Both the position numbers and the translations under genes were made by a program. The notes below the pieces were generated by a model, which did not search any database, was not told where the DNA came from, and was given only the letters and a program-made list of their open reading frames with translations. Of a stretch of DNA of 64,000 nt, positions 31,877-39,988 are shown piece by piece. The DNA comes from Clavibacter michiganensis (GTDB taxonomy: Bacteria; Actinomycetota; Actinomycetes; Actinomycetales; Microbacteriaceae), in contig NZ_CP080437.1 in assembly GCF_021216655.1 (NCBI RefSeq), positions 186,001-250,000 on the forward strand, given 5' to 3'. Numbering within the stretch: the stretch's first letter is position 1; the number at the start of each line of letters is the position of its first letter.

Positions 31877-33382
31877 GTGTCCACGCTCAGCGATCTCGTG
31901 CATGCCCAGGGTCTGTCCTCCGACGCGGACGTCGAGTGGTTGCACCTCCTCGTCGGCGACTGGCAGCTCCTCGCCGACCTGGCGTTCGCGGACATCGTGC
32001 TGTGGGTACCGACCGTGAGCGGCAGCTTCGTCGCTGTCGCGCACGCCCGGCCGTCGAGCTCGGCCACGCTGTTCTACCGCGACTTCGTCGGCCAGCCCAT
32101 CAAGGCGGAGTGGCGCAAGCAGGTCACCGACGCGCACGAGACCGCCCGCATCATCGACTCGTCCGCGCCGGACTGGTACGAGGAGACGCCGACCCGCGTG
32201 CGGGCGGTGCCGGTGCTGCGTCGCCTGGCACAGGGCAGCCCCGAGGTCACGGACACCCCCATCGCCGTGATCACGCGCCACACCAACCTCAGCGAGACGC
32301 GGACTCCGAGCCGCCAGGAGCTGACGTTCAACGAGTGCGCCAACGACCTCTTCGCGATGATCGCCGACGGCGACTTCCCCGACCTCGGCTCGCCGACCGG
32401 TCCCCGACGCGGAGCGCCTCGCGCGTCCGACGGCCTTCTGCGCCTCGACGTGGACGGCATCACGACCTTCGCGAGCCCCAACGCCCTGAGCGCGTTCAAC
32501 CGCATGGGCTTCTCCGAGGAGCTGGAGGGGGAGTCCCTCGCGGACGCGACGTCCAGCCTCCTCACCGGCAAGCGGCTGACCGTCGACGAGTCGCTGCCGC
32601 TCATCGTGGCCGGCCGGGCTCCATGGCGGACGGACATCGAGTCGCGCGGCGTCACCGTGTCGCTCCGTGCGATCCCGATCCGCAGCCACGGCGAGCGGGT
32701 CGGCGCCGTCGTCCTCTGCCGCGACGTGACGGAGCTGCGCCACCAGGAGCGCGAGCTGATCACCAAGGACGCGACGATCCGCGAGATCCACCACCGGGTC
32801 AAGAACAACCTGCAGACGGTCGCGAGCCTGCTGCGGATCCAGGCCCGCCGGTCGCACACGGAGGAGGCGCGCGAGGCGCTCGGCCACGCGCAGCGCCGGG
32901 TGGGCGCCATCGCCGTGGTGCACGACACGCTCAGCGAGGGGCTCAACCAGAACGTCGACTTCGACGCGGTGTTCGACCGCGTCCTGCTGCTCATCGCCGA
33001 GGTCGCCTCCGCGCACAACACGCGGGTGCATCCGAAGATCGTGGGCAGCTTCGGCGTGCTGCCGAGCGCCTACGCGACGCCGCTCGCCCTCGCGCTCACC
33101 GAGCTCGTGACCAACGCGGTCGAGCACGGCCTGGCCGGGCGCTCGGGTGAGGTGGCCATCGAGGCGGCGCGCACCGAGGAGACGCTCACGGTCAGCGTCC
33201 GCGATGACGGCGTGGGGCTGCCCGAGGGCAAGGTCGGGACGGGGCTCGGGACGCAGATCGTGCGGACGCTCATCCAGGGCGAGCTCGGCGGCACGATCGA
33301 CTGGCACACGCTCATGGGCAGCGGCACCGAGGTGACCATCGAGGTGCCGTTGCGCTGGCTCTCGCCTGTCACGGCGTCCTGA
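31877..33382 (+). CDS. pdtaS: Cytosolic sensor histidine kinase PdtaS
   Basis: A 501-residue soluble kinase with the PdtaS layout: an N-terminal GAF-like domain (about 1-150), a PAS domain (about 185-290), a HisKA_2 domain with EIHHRVKNNLQTVASLL (His305/His306) and an HATPase domain with ELVTNAVEHG, DDGVGLP and GLGTQIV. In Mycobacterium PdtaS phosphorylates PdtaR, an ANTAR antiterminator, in response to metals, NO and cyclic-di-GMP. pdtaR is not in this window. The gene faces whiB1, as Rv3220c and Rv3219 do. Confidence 0.9.
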   Translation: MSTLSDLVHAQGLSSDADVEWLHLLVGDWQLLADLAFADIVLWVPTVSGSFVAVAHARPSSSATLFYRDFVGQPIKAEWRKQVTDAHETARIIDSSAPDWYEETPTRVRAVPVLRRLAQGSPEVTDTPIAVITRHTNLSETRTPSRQELTFNECANDLFAMIADGDFPDLGSPTGPRRGAPRASDGLLRLDVDGITTFASPNALSAFNRMGFSEELEGESLADATSSLLTGKRLTVDESLPLIVAGRAPWRTDIESRGVTVSLRAIPIRSHGERVGAVVLCRDVTELRHQERELITKDATIREIHHRVKNNLQTVASLLRIQARRSHTEEAREALGHAQRRVGAIAVVHDTLSEGLNQNVDFDAVFDRVLLLIAEVASAHNTRVHPKIVGSFGVLPSAYATPLALALTELVTNAVEHGLAGRSGEVAIEAARTEETLTVSVRDDGVGLPEGKVGTGLGTQIVRTLIQGELGGTIDWHTLMGSGTEVTIEVPLRWLSPVTAS

Positions 33383-33415
33383 CGCGGAACCCCGGCCGGT
33401 CGGCCGACCCGGGAC

Positions 33416-33455
33416 GACGAGAGCCGGGCTGCCCGTGGGCGGCCCGGCTCTCGTC
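33416..33455. terminator. Hairpin terminator between converging pdtaS and whiB1
   Basis: A 14-bp perfect stem (33416-33429 with 33442-33455) encloses a second short GCCC/GGGC hairpin. It lies between two converging genes and could terminate both. Confidence 0.75.
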
Positions 33456-33475
33456 GGTGGTGCGTCGTGCGTGCG

Positions 33476-33724
33476 TCAGCTGGCGCGGCGGGCGCGTGCG
33501 GCGCGGCGCTTGAGGGCACGGCGCTCGTCCTCGCTGAGCCCGCCCCAGACGCCCGAGTCCTGCCCGGTCTCGAGGGCGTACTGCAGGCACATCTCGGTGA
33601 CGGAGCAGCGGCCGCACACGGCCTTGGCCTTGTCGATCTGGTCGACGGCGGGTCCGGTGTTCCCCACGGGGAAGAACAGCTCGGGGTCCACAGTCAGGCA
33701 GGCTGCCTTGTCACGCCAGTCCAT
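33476..33724 (-). CDS. whiB1: WhiB-family iron-sulfur regulator WhiB1
   Basis: An 82-residue Wbl protein. Cys9, Cys37, Cys40 and Cys46 bind a [4Fe-4S] cluster that reacts with NO, and the spacing matches Mtb WhiB1 exactly. The GVWGGL turn and a C-terminal basic tail (RRALKRRAARARR) for DNA binding follow. Wbl proteins bind the primary sigma factor and alter promoter choice; WhiB1 is essential in mycobacteria. GAGGAG precedes the ATG. Confidence 0.93.
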   Translation of the reverse strand: MDWRDKAACLTVDPELFFPVGNTGPAVDQIDKAKAVCGRCSVTEMCLQYALETGQDSGVWGGLSEDERRALKRRAARARRAS

Positions 33725-33895
33725 AGGGATGCTCCTCGGGTCGGTACTCGTTGCACGGCAGATCTGCCGCGGGATGGGGGTGGGGCGAGGCGTCCGGGAA
33801 CCGCATCGGGACGGGGCACGTGGCCCCTCCTCGTGAGATGCTCAGCTTCGGGGATGCGCCCCTTGTAAGCTCGGTTCCGGATCTGCTCACCACCC

Positions 33896-33962
33896 TGTGA
33901 ACGAACTCGACCTCGAATATCGTCGCATAGAGCCAACGATCAATCAATAGCTTTGTATGGGA
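33896..33962. promoter_or_regulatory. AT-rich divergent promoter region (whiB1 / membrane protein)
   Basis: This stretch is clearly A+T-rich against the 73% G+C background, with CAATCAATAGCTTTGTATGG near its right end. It lies 170-240 bp upstream of whiB1 and just before the gene at 33970. It probably holds promoters in both directions, but I could not fix -35/-10 pairs confidently. Confidence 0.45.
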
Positions 33963-33969
33963 ACGTGCT

Positions 33970-34401
33970 GTGACCGGAACCGGTGATGCCCTGGATCCGC
34001 GCGAGGCCGCGGATGCGCCCCGTCGATCTCCCGCCGTGGTCCTCCTCACGGCGCTCATCGCGCTCGAGGCCCTGGGCATGGCGGGGGTCACGGCCCTCCT
34101 CGTCGTCGACCTGCTCACCTCGACGCCGTCGTCCGTGGCCAGCGCCGTCGCGCTCATCGCCCTCGCCGCGCTCGCCGCCGTGTTCCTGGCGTCCGTCGTG
34201 CGCGGGATCCTCCGGGGTCGGAGCTGGGTGCGGCCGGCGGCTGTCACGTGGCAGGTGCTGCAGATCGCCGTCGGCGCGGGCAGCCTGCAGGGTGCCGACG
34301 CGCGTCAGGATCTCGGGTGGGGCCTCATCGTGCCGTCCGTGCTCGTGCTCGTGCTGCTGTTCACGAGGTCGGTGCTCCTCGCCACGCGCCGTCGCGACTG
34401 A
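33970..34401 (+). CDS. Small four-helix integral membrane protein
   Basis: A 143-residue protein with a short hydrophilic N-terminus and about four membrane helices (near residues 22-47, 52-78, 90-105 and 112-135). It resembles the many uncharacterised small membrane proteins beside whiB1 in Microbacteriaceae. No catalytic motif is visible. The GTG start has no Shine-Dalgarno. Function unknown. Confidence 0.7.
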   Translation: MTGTGDALDPREAADAPRRSPAVVLLTALIALEALGMAGVTALLVVDLLTSTPSSVASAVALIALAALAAVFLASVVRGILRGRSWVRPAAVTWQVLQIAVGAGSLQGADARQDLGWGLIVPSVLVLVLLFTRSVLLATRRRD

Positions 34402-34431
34402 GCCGACCCGTACCGCCCCGGCGCCCGTGCG

Positions 34432-34911
34432 TCAGGCGTCGACGCCGAGCTTCTTCCGCAGCGACGCGACGTGCCCGGTCGCCTTGACGTTGTAGAGCGG
34501 GAGGGCGACGCGTCCCTCGCCGTCCACGACGACGGTGGAGCGGATCACGCCGGTGACCTTCTTGCCGTAGAGCGACTTCTCCCCGTACGCGGCGTAGGCG
34601 CGGTGGACCTCGAGGTCGGGGTCGGACAGGAGCGTGAAGCCGAGGCCCTGCTCCTCGCGGAATCGGGCGAGGTCCTCCTGGGGGTCCTTGGAGATGCCGA
34701 GCACGCGGTAGCCGGCGCCCTGGAGGGAGTCCATGCTGTCGCGGAAGTCGCACGCCTGCGTGGTGCACCCGGGGGTCCCTGCCGCGGGATAGAAGTACAC
34801 GATGACGTCCTGGCCGCGGAGGTCCGAGAGGGTGACGGGCGTGCCGTCCTGGTCGGGGAGGGTGAAGTCGGGGGCAGGCTGCCCCTTCTCGAGGCGGGTG
34901 GTCTCGGTCAT
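34432..34911 (-). CDS. bcp: Thioredoxin-dependent thiol peroxidase (Bcp / PrxQ)
   Basis: A 159-residue peroxiredoxin that reduces peroxides with thioredoxin. The peroxidatic Cys49 sits in GTPGC and the resolving Cys54 is five residues on (atypical 2-Cys PrxQ). YFYPAAGTPGCTTQACDFRD is the diagnostic region and FTLLSDPDLEVHRAYAAYG is also typical. The ATG at 34911 gives the family length. Confidence 0.94.
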   Translation of the reverse strand: MTETTRLEKGQPAPDFTLPDQDGTPVTLSDLRGQDVIVYFYPAAGTPGCTTQACDFRDSMDSLQGAGYRVLGISKDPQEDLARFREEQGLGFTLLSDPDLEVHRAYAAYGEKSLYGKKVTGVIRSTVVVDGEGRVALPLYNVKATGHVASLRKKLGVDA

Positions 34912-35017
34912 GGGGGGCCTCTCGTTCGCGGGTGTCCTCGTCAATGGTAGGGCCGCGCGCCCGGTGCTCGACCAGGCGCTCCACGGTGCCGATTCGCGTC
35001 CGCCGCGCACGTGGTGC

Positions 35018-35023
35018 TAGTGT
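35018..35023 (+). promoter_or_regulatory. Candidate -10 box for tRNA-Lys
   Basis: TAGTGT lies 41 bases before the mature tRNA 5' end, a plausible -10 for a tRNA precursor with a short leader. Confidence 0.4.
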
Positions 35024-35064
35024 CATCTCTCGGTCCGGTACCCCGCACGACAGGGTCCTCACCT

Positions 35065-35140
<76 letters not shown>

Positions 35141-35266
35141 CACGCTCCGAGTCGGCGCAGCTCGACACCGCGGCAGATGCATCATGCGCGTCCGTGGACG
35201 CGGGAGAACCGTGAGAGAATACCGGTCGGACCATCACCGCGGACGCCCCTAGCGGAGCACCGCGGC

Positions 35267-35291
35267 GGCCGGTGATCTCGGTGCACCGGCC
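35267..35291 (+). repeat. Inverted repeat in the carD leader region
   Basis: GGCCGGTG (35267-35274) and CACCGGCC (35284-35291) form a perfect 8-bp inverted repeat with a 9-nt spacer, 121 bp before the carD ATG. It could be a leader hairpin or a protein-binding site. Apart from this the 272-bp stretch between tRNA-Lys and carD shows no gene that I can support. Confidence 0.55.
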
Positions 35292-35412
35292 ACGCACCAC
35301 GGTCGCGCCCATGGCGTGCGCCGAGGCGCGGGACGTCGGCGCCCACGCGGCTGTGCATGCGCGTGCGCGACATCTCCGGCATACATCTCGAGGGATCGAA
35401 GGACAGCACTAC

Positions 35413-35907
35413 ATGATTTTCGAAGTAGGGGAGACCGTCGTGTACCCCCACCACGGCGCAGCCACGATCACCGCGGTCAAGACCCGCACCATCAAGGGGG
35501 TCGACAAGAAGTACATCACCCTCCAGATCCACCAGAGCGAGCTGGTCATCGACGTGCCCGTCGACAACGCCGAGCTCGTCGGTCTGCGCGACGTCATCGA
35601 CAGCTCCGGCGTGGAGGCCGTGTTCGACGTGCTCCGCGGCGACGTCGAGGAGGAGGCGGGCAACTGGTCTCGTCGGTTCAAGGCCAACACCGAGAAGATG
35701 GGCTCGGGCGACGTGCGTCGCGTCAGCGAGGTCGTCCGCGACCTGTGGCGCCGCGACCAGGACTCCGGGGTCTCGGCCGGTGAGAAGCGCATGCTCGCGA
35801 AGGCCCGCCAGATCCTGGTCTCGGAGCTCGCGCTCGCGCAGAAGTCCACCGACGAGGAGGCGTCCGTCGTCCTCGACGGCGTCCTGGCGCAGAGCATCTC
35901 CGCCTGA
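35413..35907 (+). CDS. carD: RNA polymerase-binding transcription factor CarD
   Basis: A 164-residue regulator that binds the RNA polymerase beta subunit and stabilises open complexes at rRNA and many other promoters. The N-terminal RNAP-interaction domain begins [19 protein letters not shown]. The helical C-terminal domain contains the conserved DLWRRD region with the Trp that wedges into the upstream edge of the bubble. The longer upstream frame from 35272 is not needed: the ATG at 35413 matches family starts. A perfect 16-bp hairpin follows. Confidence 0.94.
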   Translation: MIFEVGETVVYPHHGAATITAVKTRTIKGVDKKYITLQIHQSELVIDVPVDNAELVGLRDVIDSSGVEAVFDVLRGDVEEEAGNWSRRFKANTEKMGSGDVRRVSEVVRDLWRRDQDSGVSAGEKRMLAKARQILVSELALAQKSTDEEASVVLDGVLAQSISA

Positions 35908-35940
35908 CCCCTCCTGCCGCGCTCCGCGAGGCGCAGCACC

Positions 35941-35982
35941 GCCGACGGGCGGTCCCTCGACGATGGGGGACCGCCCGTCGGC
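35941..35982 (+). terminator. Hairpin terminator after carD
   Basis: A perfect 16-bp stem (35941-35956 with 35967-35982) with a 10-nt loop lies 34 bp after the carD stop. No T tract. Confidence 0.82.
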
Positions 35983-36019
35983 GCGTCCGGGCACCCGTCG
36001 ATCGGCGTGCCGACCGGCG

Positions 36020-36025
36020 TAGGGT
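36020..36025 (+). promoter_or_regulatory. Candidate -10 box (TAGGGT) for the small membrane protein gene
   Basis: TAGGGT ends six bases before the ATG at 36032 with no Shine-Dalgarno: a clear leaderless arrangement. Confidence 0.55.
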
Positions 36026-36031
36026 GCGACC

Positions 36032-36262
36032 ATGCGCGATCACCCGGAACGACCCGACCACGACGGCCCCCTCGAGCAGAACCCCCTCCAGCCCGCGCGC
36101 GGCGGGCTCCGCATCTGGATCTACGTGATCGCCGCCGTCATCGTCATCGCCGTCATCGCGTTCGCGCTCGTGCGCCTGGCGACCGCCGGGCAGAACACGC
36201 CGGGACCCTCGTCCCTGGGCACCGTCCTCCACCTGGCCGAGGCGGCGCGCGCGCTGATCTGA
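36032..36262 (+). CDS. Small single-pass membrane protein
   Basis: A 76-residue protein: a charged N-terminus of about 26 residues, one strongly hydrophobic helix (about 28-50), and a short C-terminus. I do not recognise a family. The leaderless promoter and sensible composition support a real gene. It lies between carD and a secreted nuclease without overlap. Confidence 0.62.
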   Translation: MRDHPERPDHDGPLEQNPLQPARGGLRIWIYVIAAVIVIAVIAFALVRLATAGQNTPGPSSLGTVLHLAEAARALI

Positions 36263-36409
36263 GCCGGATCCGTCCGCTGTCGGCAGCGTACGGGGCCTAC
36301 GGCACCTCCTCCTCCCCGCGCCGGCGTCGTGCCCATCGCCCACCGTCCGCTCGGCGGCGGGAGGGCAACCGCCCCGCTGGTGTATCCATGACCGCGGGAC
36401 GGGGGCGCG

Positions 36410-37237
36410 ATGGGTCATGGAGGACGGCGGAGCGGACGCAGAAGGCGAGCTTCCGGCCAGCCTGTGCTCGTGCGGCTCGTGCGCGGCAGGCGACAGGCGG
36501 TTCGCGCGCTCCTCGCGACCGCGGCTGTCATCATCGTGCTCGCCGCCGTGGTCGTGGGAGCGCGCGAGGCGGCCTTCGGACCCGACTCGGGAGTCGGGCA
36601 TCTCAGCGCGGATGTCCCTGACGGCGCCGTGGTCCGCGCGCTCGCCGGCGCAGGGCTCGTGCGGGACGGCCGCATCGACGTGGAGTCCGCGCGCAGGATG
36701 GCCGACGCCGTCCAGGCGGACGGGCGCGGGCGGCACCCGCGGTACGACCGCGACGCCTTCGGGCCGGCCTGGGCGGACACCGACGGGAACGGCTGCGACC
36801 AGCGTGACGACGTGCTCGTCCGGGACCTCGCCCGCGTCGCCTTCGCGCCGTCCGACCCGGGCTGCACGGTGGTCGCGGGGCACCTCGACGACGTGTACAC
36901 GGGGCACGGCATCGACTTCGCGCGCGGTCCGCGCACGAGCGCTGCCGTGCAGATCGACCACCTCGTGCCGCTGTCCTGGGCGTGGCAGCACGGGGCGTGG
37001 TCGTGGTCCGACGAGCGACGCGAGCGCCTCGCGACCGACTTCGACGAGCTGCAGGCGGTGGACGGCCCCACCAACCAGGACAAGTCGGACCAGGGGCCGG
37101 GGACGTGGCTGCCGCCCGACGCGGCCTACCGGTGCCTCTACGTCACCCGCTTCGCCTTCGTCGTGAGCAGGTACGGCATGTCGATCGACGACGCGGACCG
37201 GGACGCCATCGACCGCGTCCTCGGGGCCTGCTCGTGA
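36410..37237 (+). CDS. Membrane-anchored or secreted HNH nuclease (DUF1524-like)
   Basis: A 275-residue protein with a basic N-terminus and one hydrophobic segment (about residues 32-52) that is a signal anchor or uncleaved signal peptide. The C-terminal half has the HNH core seen in secreted actinobacterial GmrSD/DUF1524-type nucleases: QIDHLVPLSWAW for the first metal ligands and NQDKSDQGPGTW, where Asn and Lys fit the family signature. Two cysteines in DTDGNGCDQRDD and SDPGC may form a disulfide. The likely role is extracellular DNA degradation. The ATG at 36410 is tentative; inner GTG codons before the helix are alternatives. Confidence 0.78.
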   Translation: MGHGGRRSGRRRRASGQPVLVRLVRGRRQAVRALLATAAVIIVLAAVVVGAREAAFGPDSGVGHLSADVPDGAVVRALAGAGLVRDGRIDVESARRMADAVQADGRGRHPRYDRDAFGPAWADTDGNGCDQRDDVLVRDLARVAFAPSDPGCTVVAGHLDDVYTGHGIDFARGPRTSAAVQIDHLVPLSWAWQHGAWSWSDERRERLATDFDELQAVDGPTNQDKSDQGPGTWLPPDAAYRCLYVTRFAFVVSRYGMSIDDADRDAIDRVLGACS

Positions 37238-37344
37238 GGAGCCCCGATCGGTCGGCGTCGGTGCGCGCGCGTACGCTCGGCTCGACGCGGCCGGGCGTCG
37301 GCGCGGGCGCGGGGCCCGGGCCGGGCGAACCCGAGAGGATCCGC

Positions 37345-37725
37345 ATGTGGAGCAAGCAGAGCGGCGACGCCACCGGCGCGATCAGCCCGGTGCCGACGCA
37401 TCCGCACGCCCACCCCGTGCGCGGCGCGTGGCTCGTCCGCGTGGGCGGCGGGCCGGCTCTCGGCTGGGTGCTGCGCCATCGGGACGACCTCGAGGCGCCG
37501 TTCTCCTACGAGGTCTACGCCTGCGGCCTGGGCGCCGACGGGTTGCGGGTGTGGGTCCAGCGGAGGGACAGCCTGAACGTCGCGGTCGCGTGGGTCATGC
37601 AGCACGACGCCGAGCTGCTGGCGTTCGGGCGGCGGCTGAGGCCGGATCCGGCGCAGCCCTCCACCCGGTCGGACGAGGACGCCGCCGCCCCCGAGGCGGG
37701 GGACGGCGGCGTCGGGTCGGACTGA
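37345..37725 (+). CDS. Uncharacterised protein
   Basis: A 126-residue soluble protein that I do not recognise. The central part (RGAWLVRVGGGPALGWVLRH, then a run to VQRRDSLNVAVAWVMQHDAEL) looks like a small alpha/beta domain, followed by an acidic low-complexity tail. GAGAGGA precedes the ATG. The coding tail contains a strong hairpin that probably ends the transcript. Confidence 0.62.
   Translation: MWSKQSGDATGAISPVPTHPHAHPVRGAWLVRVGGGPALGWVLRHRDDLEAPFSYEVYACGLGADGLRVWVQRRDSLNVAVAWVMQHDAELLAFGRRLRPDPAQPSTRSDEDAAAPEAGDGGVGSD
37678..37713. terminator. Hairpin terminator embedded in a coding 3' end
   Basis: A 15-position stem with one mismatch (37678-37692 with 37699-37713) and a 6-nt loop lies wholly inside the last codons of the gene ending at 37725. 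The converging permease gene ends 11 bp further on, so there is no room for a terminator in the gap. Confidence 0.6.
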
Positions 37726-37735
37726 GGGCCGCCGG

Positions 37736-39268
37736 TCAGCGCTTCCGCTGGTCGGCCGCGTCGCGCCCGGTCACGGGGAACGGGCCGGTGATGCCCTCGC
37801 GCACGCGCGCGATCTCGAGGATCCGGTCCCGCTGCAGGTACCAGCCCACGACCAGCAGCGGGATGATGATCACGAGCGACGCGACCGTGAGGGTGCCGAT
37901 GGGCCAGTCGATCGCCATCAGCACGAGGACGCTCACGAGGAACGCGAGCGTGAGCCACGAGGTGACGGGCGCGCCCGGGAGCCGGAACGTGGGCTCCTTC
38001 GCCTTGCCCTGCTTCGCCCAGGTGCGCAGGCGCATCTGGCACAGGATGATGGTCGCCCATCCGGCCACGATGCCGAGCGCCGCGACGTTGAGGACGATCT
38101 CGAAGGCCTGGTCGGGGACGACCGCGTTGAGGCCGACGCCGAGGAGTGTGATGGAGCCGGTGAGGAGGATCCCGCCGAAGGGCACGCCGCCCTTCGACAT
38201 GACGGTCGTGAACTTGGGCGCCGACCCGTTCATGCCCATCGAGTGGAGCACGCGGCCCGTGCTGTAGAGGCCCGCGTTGAGGCTGGACATCGCGGCCGTG
38301 AGCACGACGAAGTTCATGACGGAACCGGCGATGGCACCCACCTCGGGCGATCCGAGGCTGGAGAAGAAGGTGACGAACGGGCTCTGGTCGGCGCTGTACG
38401 CCGTGTAGGGGAGCAGGAGCGAGAGCAGCACGATGGAGCCGACGTAGAAGATCGCGATGCGGAAGACGACGGAGTTGATGGCGCGGGGGATGACCTTCTC
38501 GACGTCCTGCGTCTCGCCGCTCGCGGTGCCGACGAGCTCGATCGCGGCGTAGGCGAAGACGACGCCCTGCACGACCAGCACCACGGGGACGAGGCCCTGC
38601 GGGAAGACGCCGCCGTTCTGCTGGAGGACGGTCCACCCGGTCTGCACCTCGGCGCCGCCGACCGTGACGGGGAAGCTCCAGGCGAGCCACACGATGCCGA
38701 CGATGAGGAAGACCACGAGCGCGGCGACCTTGACCAGCGCGAACCAGAACTCCATCTCGCCGAAGACCTTGACGGCGACGAGGTTGAGCGCCAGGACGAT
38801 GGCGAGGGCGATGAGGGCGAGGAGCCACTGCGGAGCCGCGGTGAACGCCGACCAGTAGTGCATGTAGAGCGCCACGGCGGTCACGTCGACGATGGCGGTG
38901 GTCGCCCAGTTGAGGAAGTACATCCAGCCGGCGGCGTAGGCGAACTTCTCGCCGTAGAACTCGCGGGCGTAGGAGATGAAGGACCCGGAGCTCGGGCGGT
39001 GCAGGACCAGCTCGCCGAGGGCACGGAGGATGAAGAAGGCGAAGACGCCGCAGATGAGGAAGACGATCGCGAGGGCGGGGCCCGCCGAGGCCAGCCGGCC
39101 GCCGGCTCCGAGGAAGAGGCCGGTGCCGATCGCGCCGCCGATGGCGATCATCTGGAGCTGGCGGGGTTTCAACCCGTGCTGGTAGCCCTCCTGCTCGTGG
39201 CTGAAGTCCTGCGCCACGAAATCCGGATCGGGCGTGACGGTGCTGCGGTCGCTCTCGCTTCGTGTCAT
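37736..39268 (-). CDS. APC-family amino-acid permease
   Basis: A 510-residue permease with twelve membrane helices of the amino-acid transporter (AAT) subfamily. [20 protein letters not shown] in helix 1, the [10 protein letters not shown] loop and EFWFALVKV are characteristic. Close relatives include AnsP (asparagine) and GabP; I cannot tell which substrate applies. A leaderless promoter is likely: on the minus strand TACCGT ends six bases before the ATG. Confidence 0.88.
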   Translation of the reverse strand: MTRSESDRSTVTPDPDFVAQDFSHEQEGYQHGLKPRQLQMIAIGGAIGTGLFLGAGGRLASAGPALAIVFLICGVFAFFILRALGELVLHRPSSGSFISYAREFYGEKFAYAAGWMYFLNWATTAIVDVTAVALYMHYWSAFTAAPQWLLALIALAIVLALNLVAVKVFGEMEFWFALVKVAALVVFLIVGIVWLAWSFPVTVGGAEVQTGWTVLQQNGGVFPQGLVPVVLVVQGVVFAYAAIELVGTASGETQDVEKVIPRAINSVVFRIAIFYVGSIVLLSLLLPYTAYSADQSPFVTFFSSLGSPEVGAIAGSVMNFVVLTAAMSSLNAGLYSTGRVLHSMGMNGSAPKFTTVMSKGGVPFGGILLTGSITLLGVGLNAVVPDQAFEIVLNVAALGIVAGWATIILCQMRLRTWAKQGKAKEPTFRLPGAPVTSWLTLAFLVSVLVLMAIDWPIGTLTVASLVIIIPLLVVGWYLQRDRILEIARVREGITGPFPVTGRDAADQRKR

Positions 39269-39274
39269 CCGAAT

Positions 39275-39280
39275 ACGGTA
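39275..39280 (-). promoter_or_regulatory. Candidate -10 box (TACCGT) for the permease
   Basis: Read on the minus strand, TACCGT ends six bases before the ATG at 39268 and no Shine-Dalgarno intervenes. Confidence 0.55.
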
Positions 39281-39364
39281 GTGCTCCGGGGCATTCGCCC
39301 TGACACCCGCGTCGATCGACTTCCGTGGGGCAGATCACCTGTGATAAGCGCCGAGGAGGCCCGC

Positions 39365-39940
39365 ATGGCCCGAATGCACAGTCCCGCACGGCGGATCCGA
39401 GGGTGGGCGCCCGTCATCGCGGTGGCGGGGGCGCTCGCGCTCGCCGGGTGCACGACAGGACCCGGACAGCCCGCCCCCCAGACCACGGCGCCCGACGCCG
39501 GAGCGTCCGCGGACGCAGGAGCGGGGGCCGCGCCCGGCGGCACCGCGCCCCCCGAGCCGACCGTGATGCGCGCCCCCGGCCCGCCGACCGAGGACGAGCT
39601 CGCCACGTGCTCGACGCTCGCCCAGGTGCTGCCCGACTCCACCAAGCTCGTCCAGGCGCTCGGCGACGGGAAGGCGGTGGATCCGACCCTCCTCGACCGC
39701 GTCAAGCAGGGCGACGCCGCGCTCGCCGGCATGGCACCGGAGAACATGAAGCCGCTCGTCGCCTCCTTCTCGACGATCGTGGACGAGCTGGAGGCGCTGC
39801 GCTCGGGCACCGACACGGACGGGGCGTCGCTCGACACCGGTCAGTACCTCCGCGCGACCAGCGCGTTCCTCGACTACTGCCTCGACGACGTGGGCTACGT
39901 GCCGCAGGCCGCGACGCCCTCGCCCTCGCCCGCGCCCTGA
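39365..39940 (+). CDS. Putative secreted lipoprotein
   Basis: A 191-residue protein with a basic N-terminus, hydrophobic segment and lipobox ALAGC (Cys near residue 29), so it is probably anchored to the outer face of the membrane. A Pro/Ala/Gly-rich linker (about 30-70) leads to a helical domain with two cysteines (LATCS and LDYCL) that may pair. Function unknown. GAGGAGG lies five bases before the ATG. Confidence 0.75.
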   Translation: MARMHSPARRIRGWAPVIAVAGALALAGCTTGPGQPAPQTTAPDAGASADAGAGAAPGGTAPPEPTVMRAPGPPTEDELATCSTLAQVLPDSTKLVQALGDGKAVDPTLLDRVKQGDAALAGMAPENMKPLVASFSTIVDELEALRSGTDTDGASLDTGQYLRATSAFLDYCLDDVGYVPQAATPSPSPAP

Positions 39941-39988
39941 GTCGTGCGCCGTCGACGCCTGTCGCGCGTGCGCTCGCGAGCGCCCGCG

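Noticed and set aside
33896..33915. CRP/Cmr-type site (TGTGA-N6-TCACA) upstream of whiB1
   Set aside because: TGTGA is present but the second half is only a weak match, so I do not call it.
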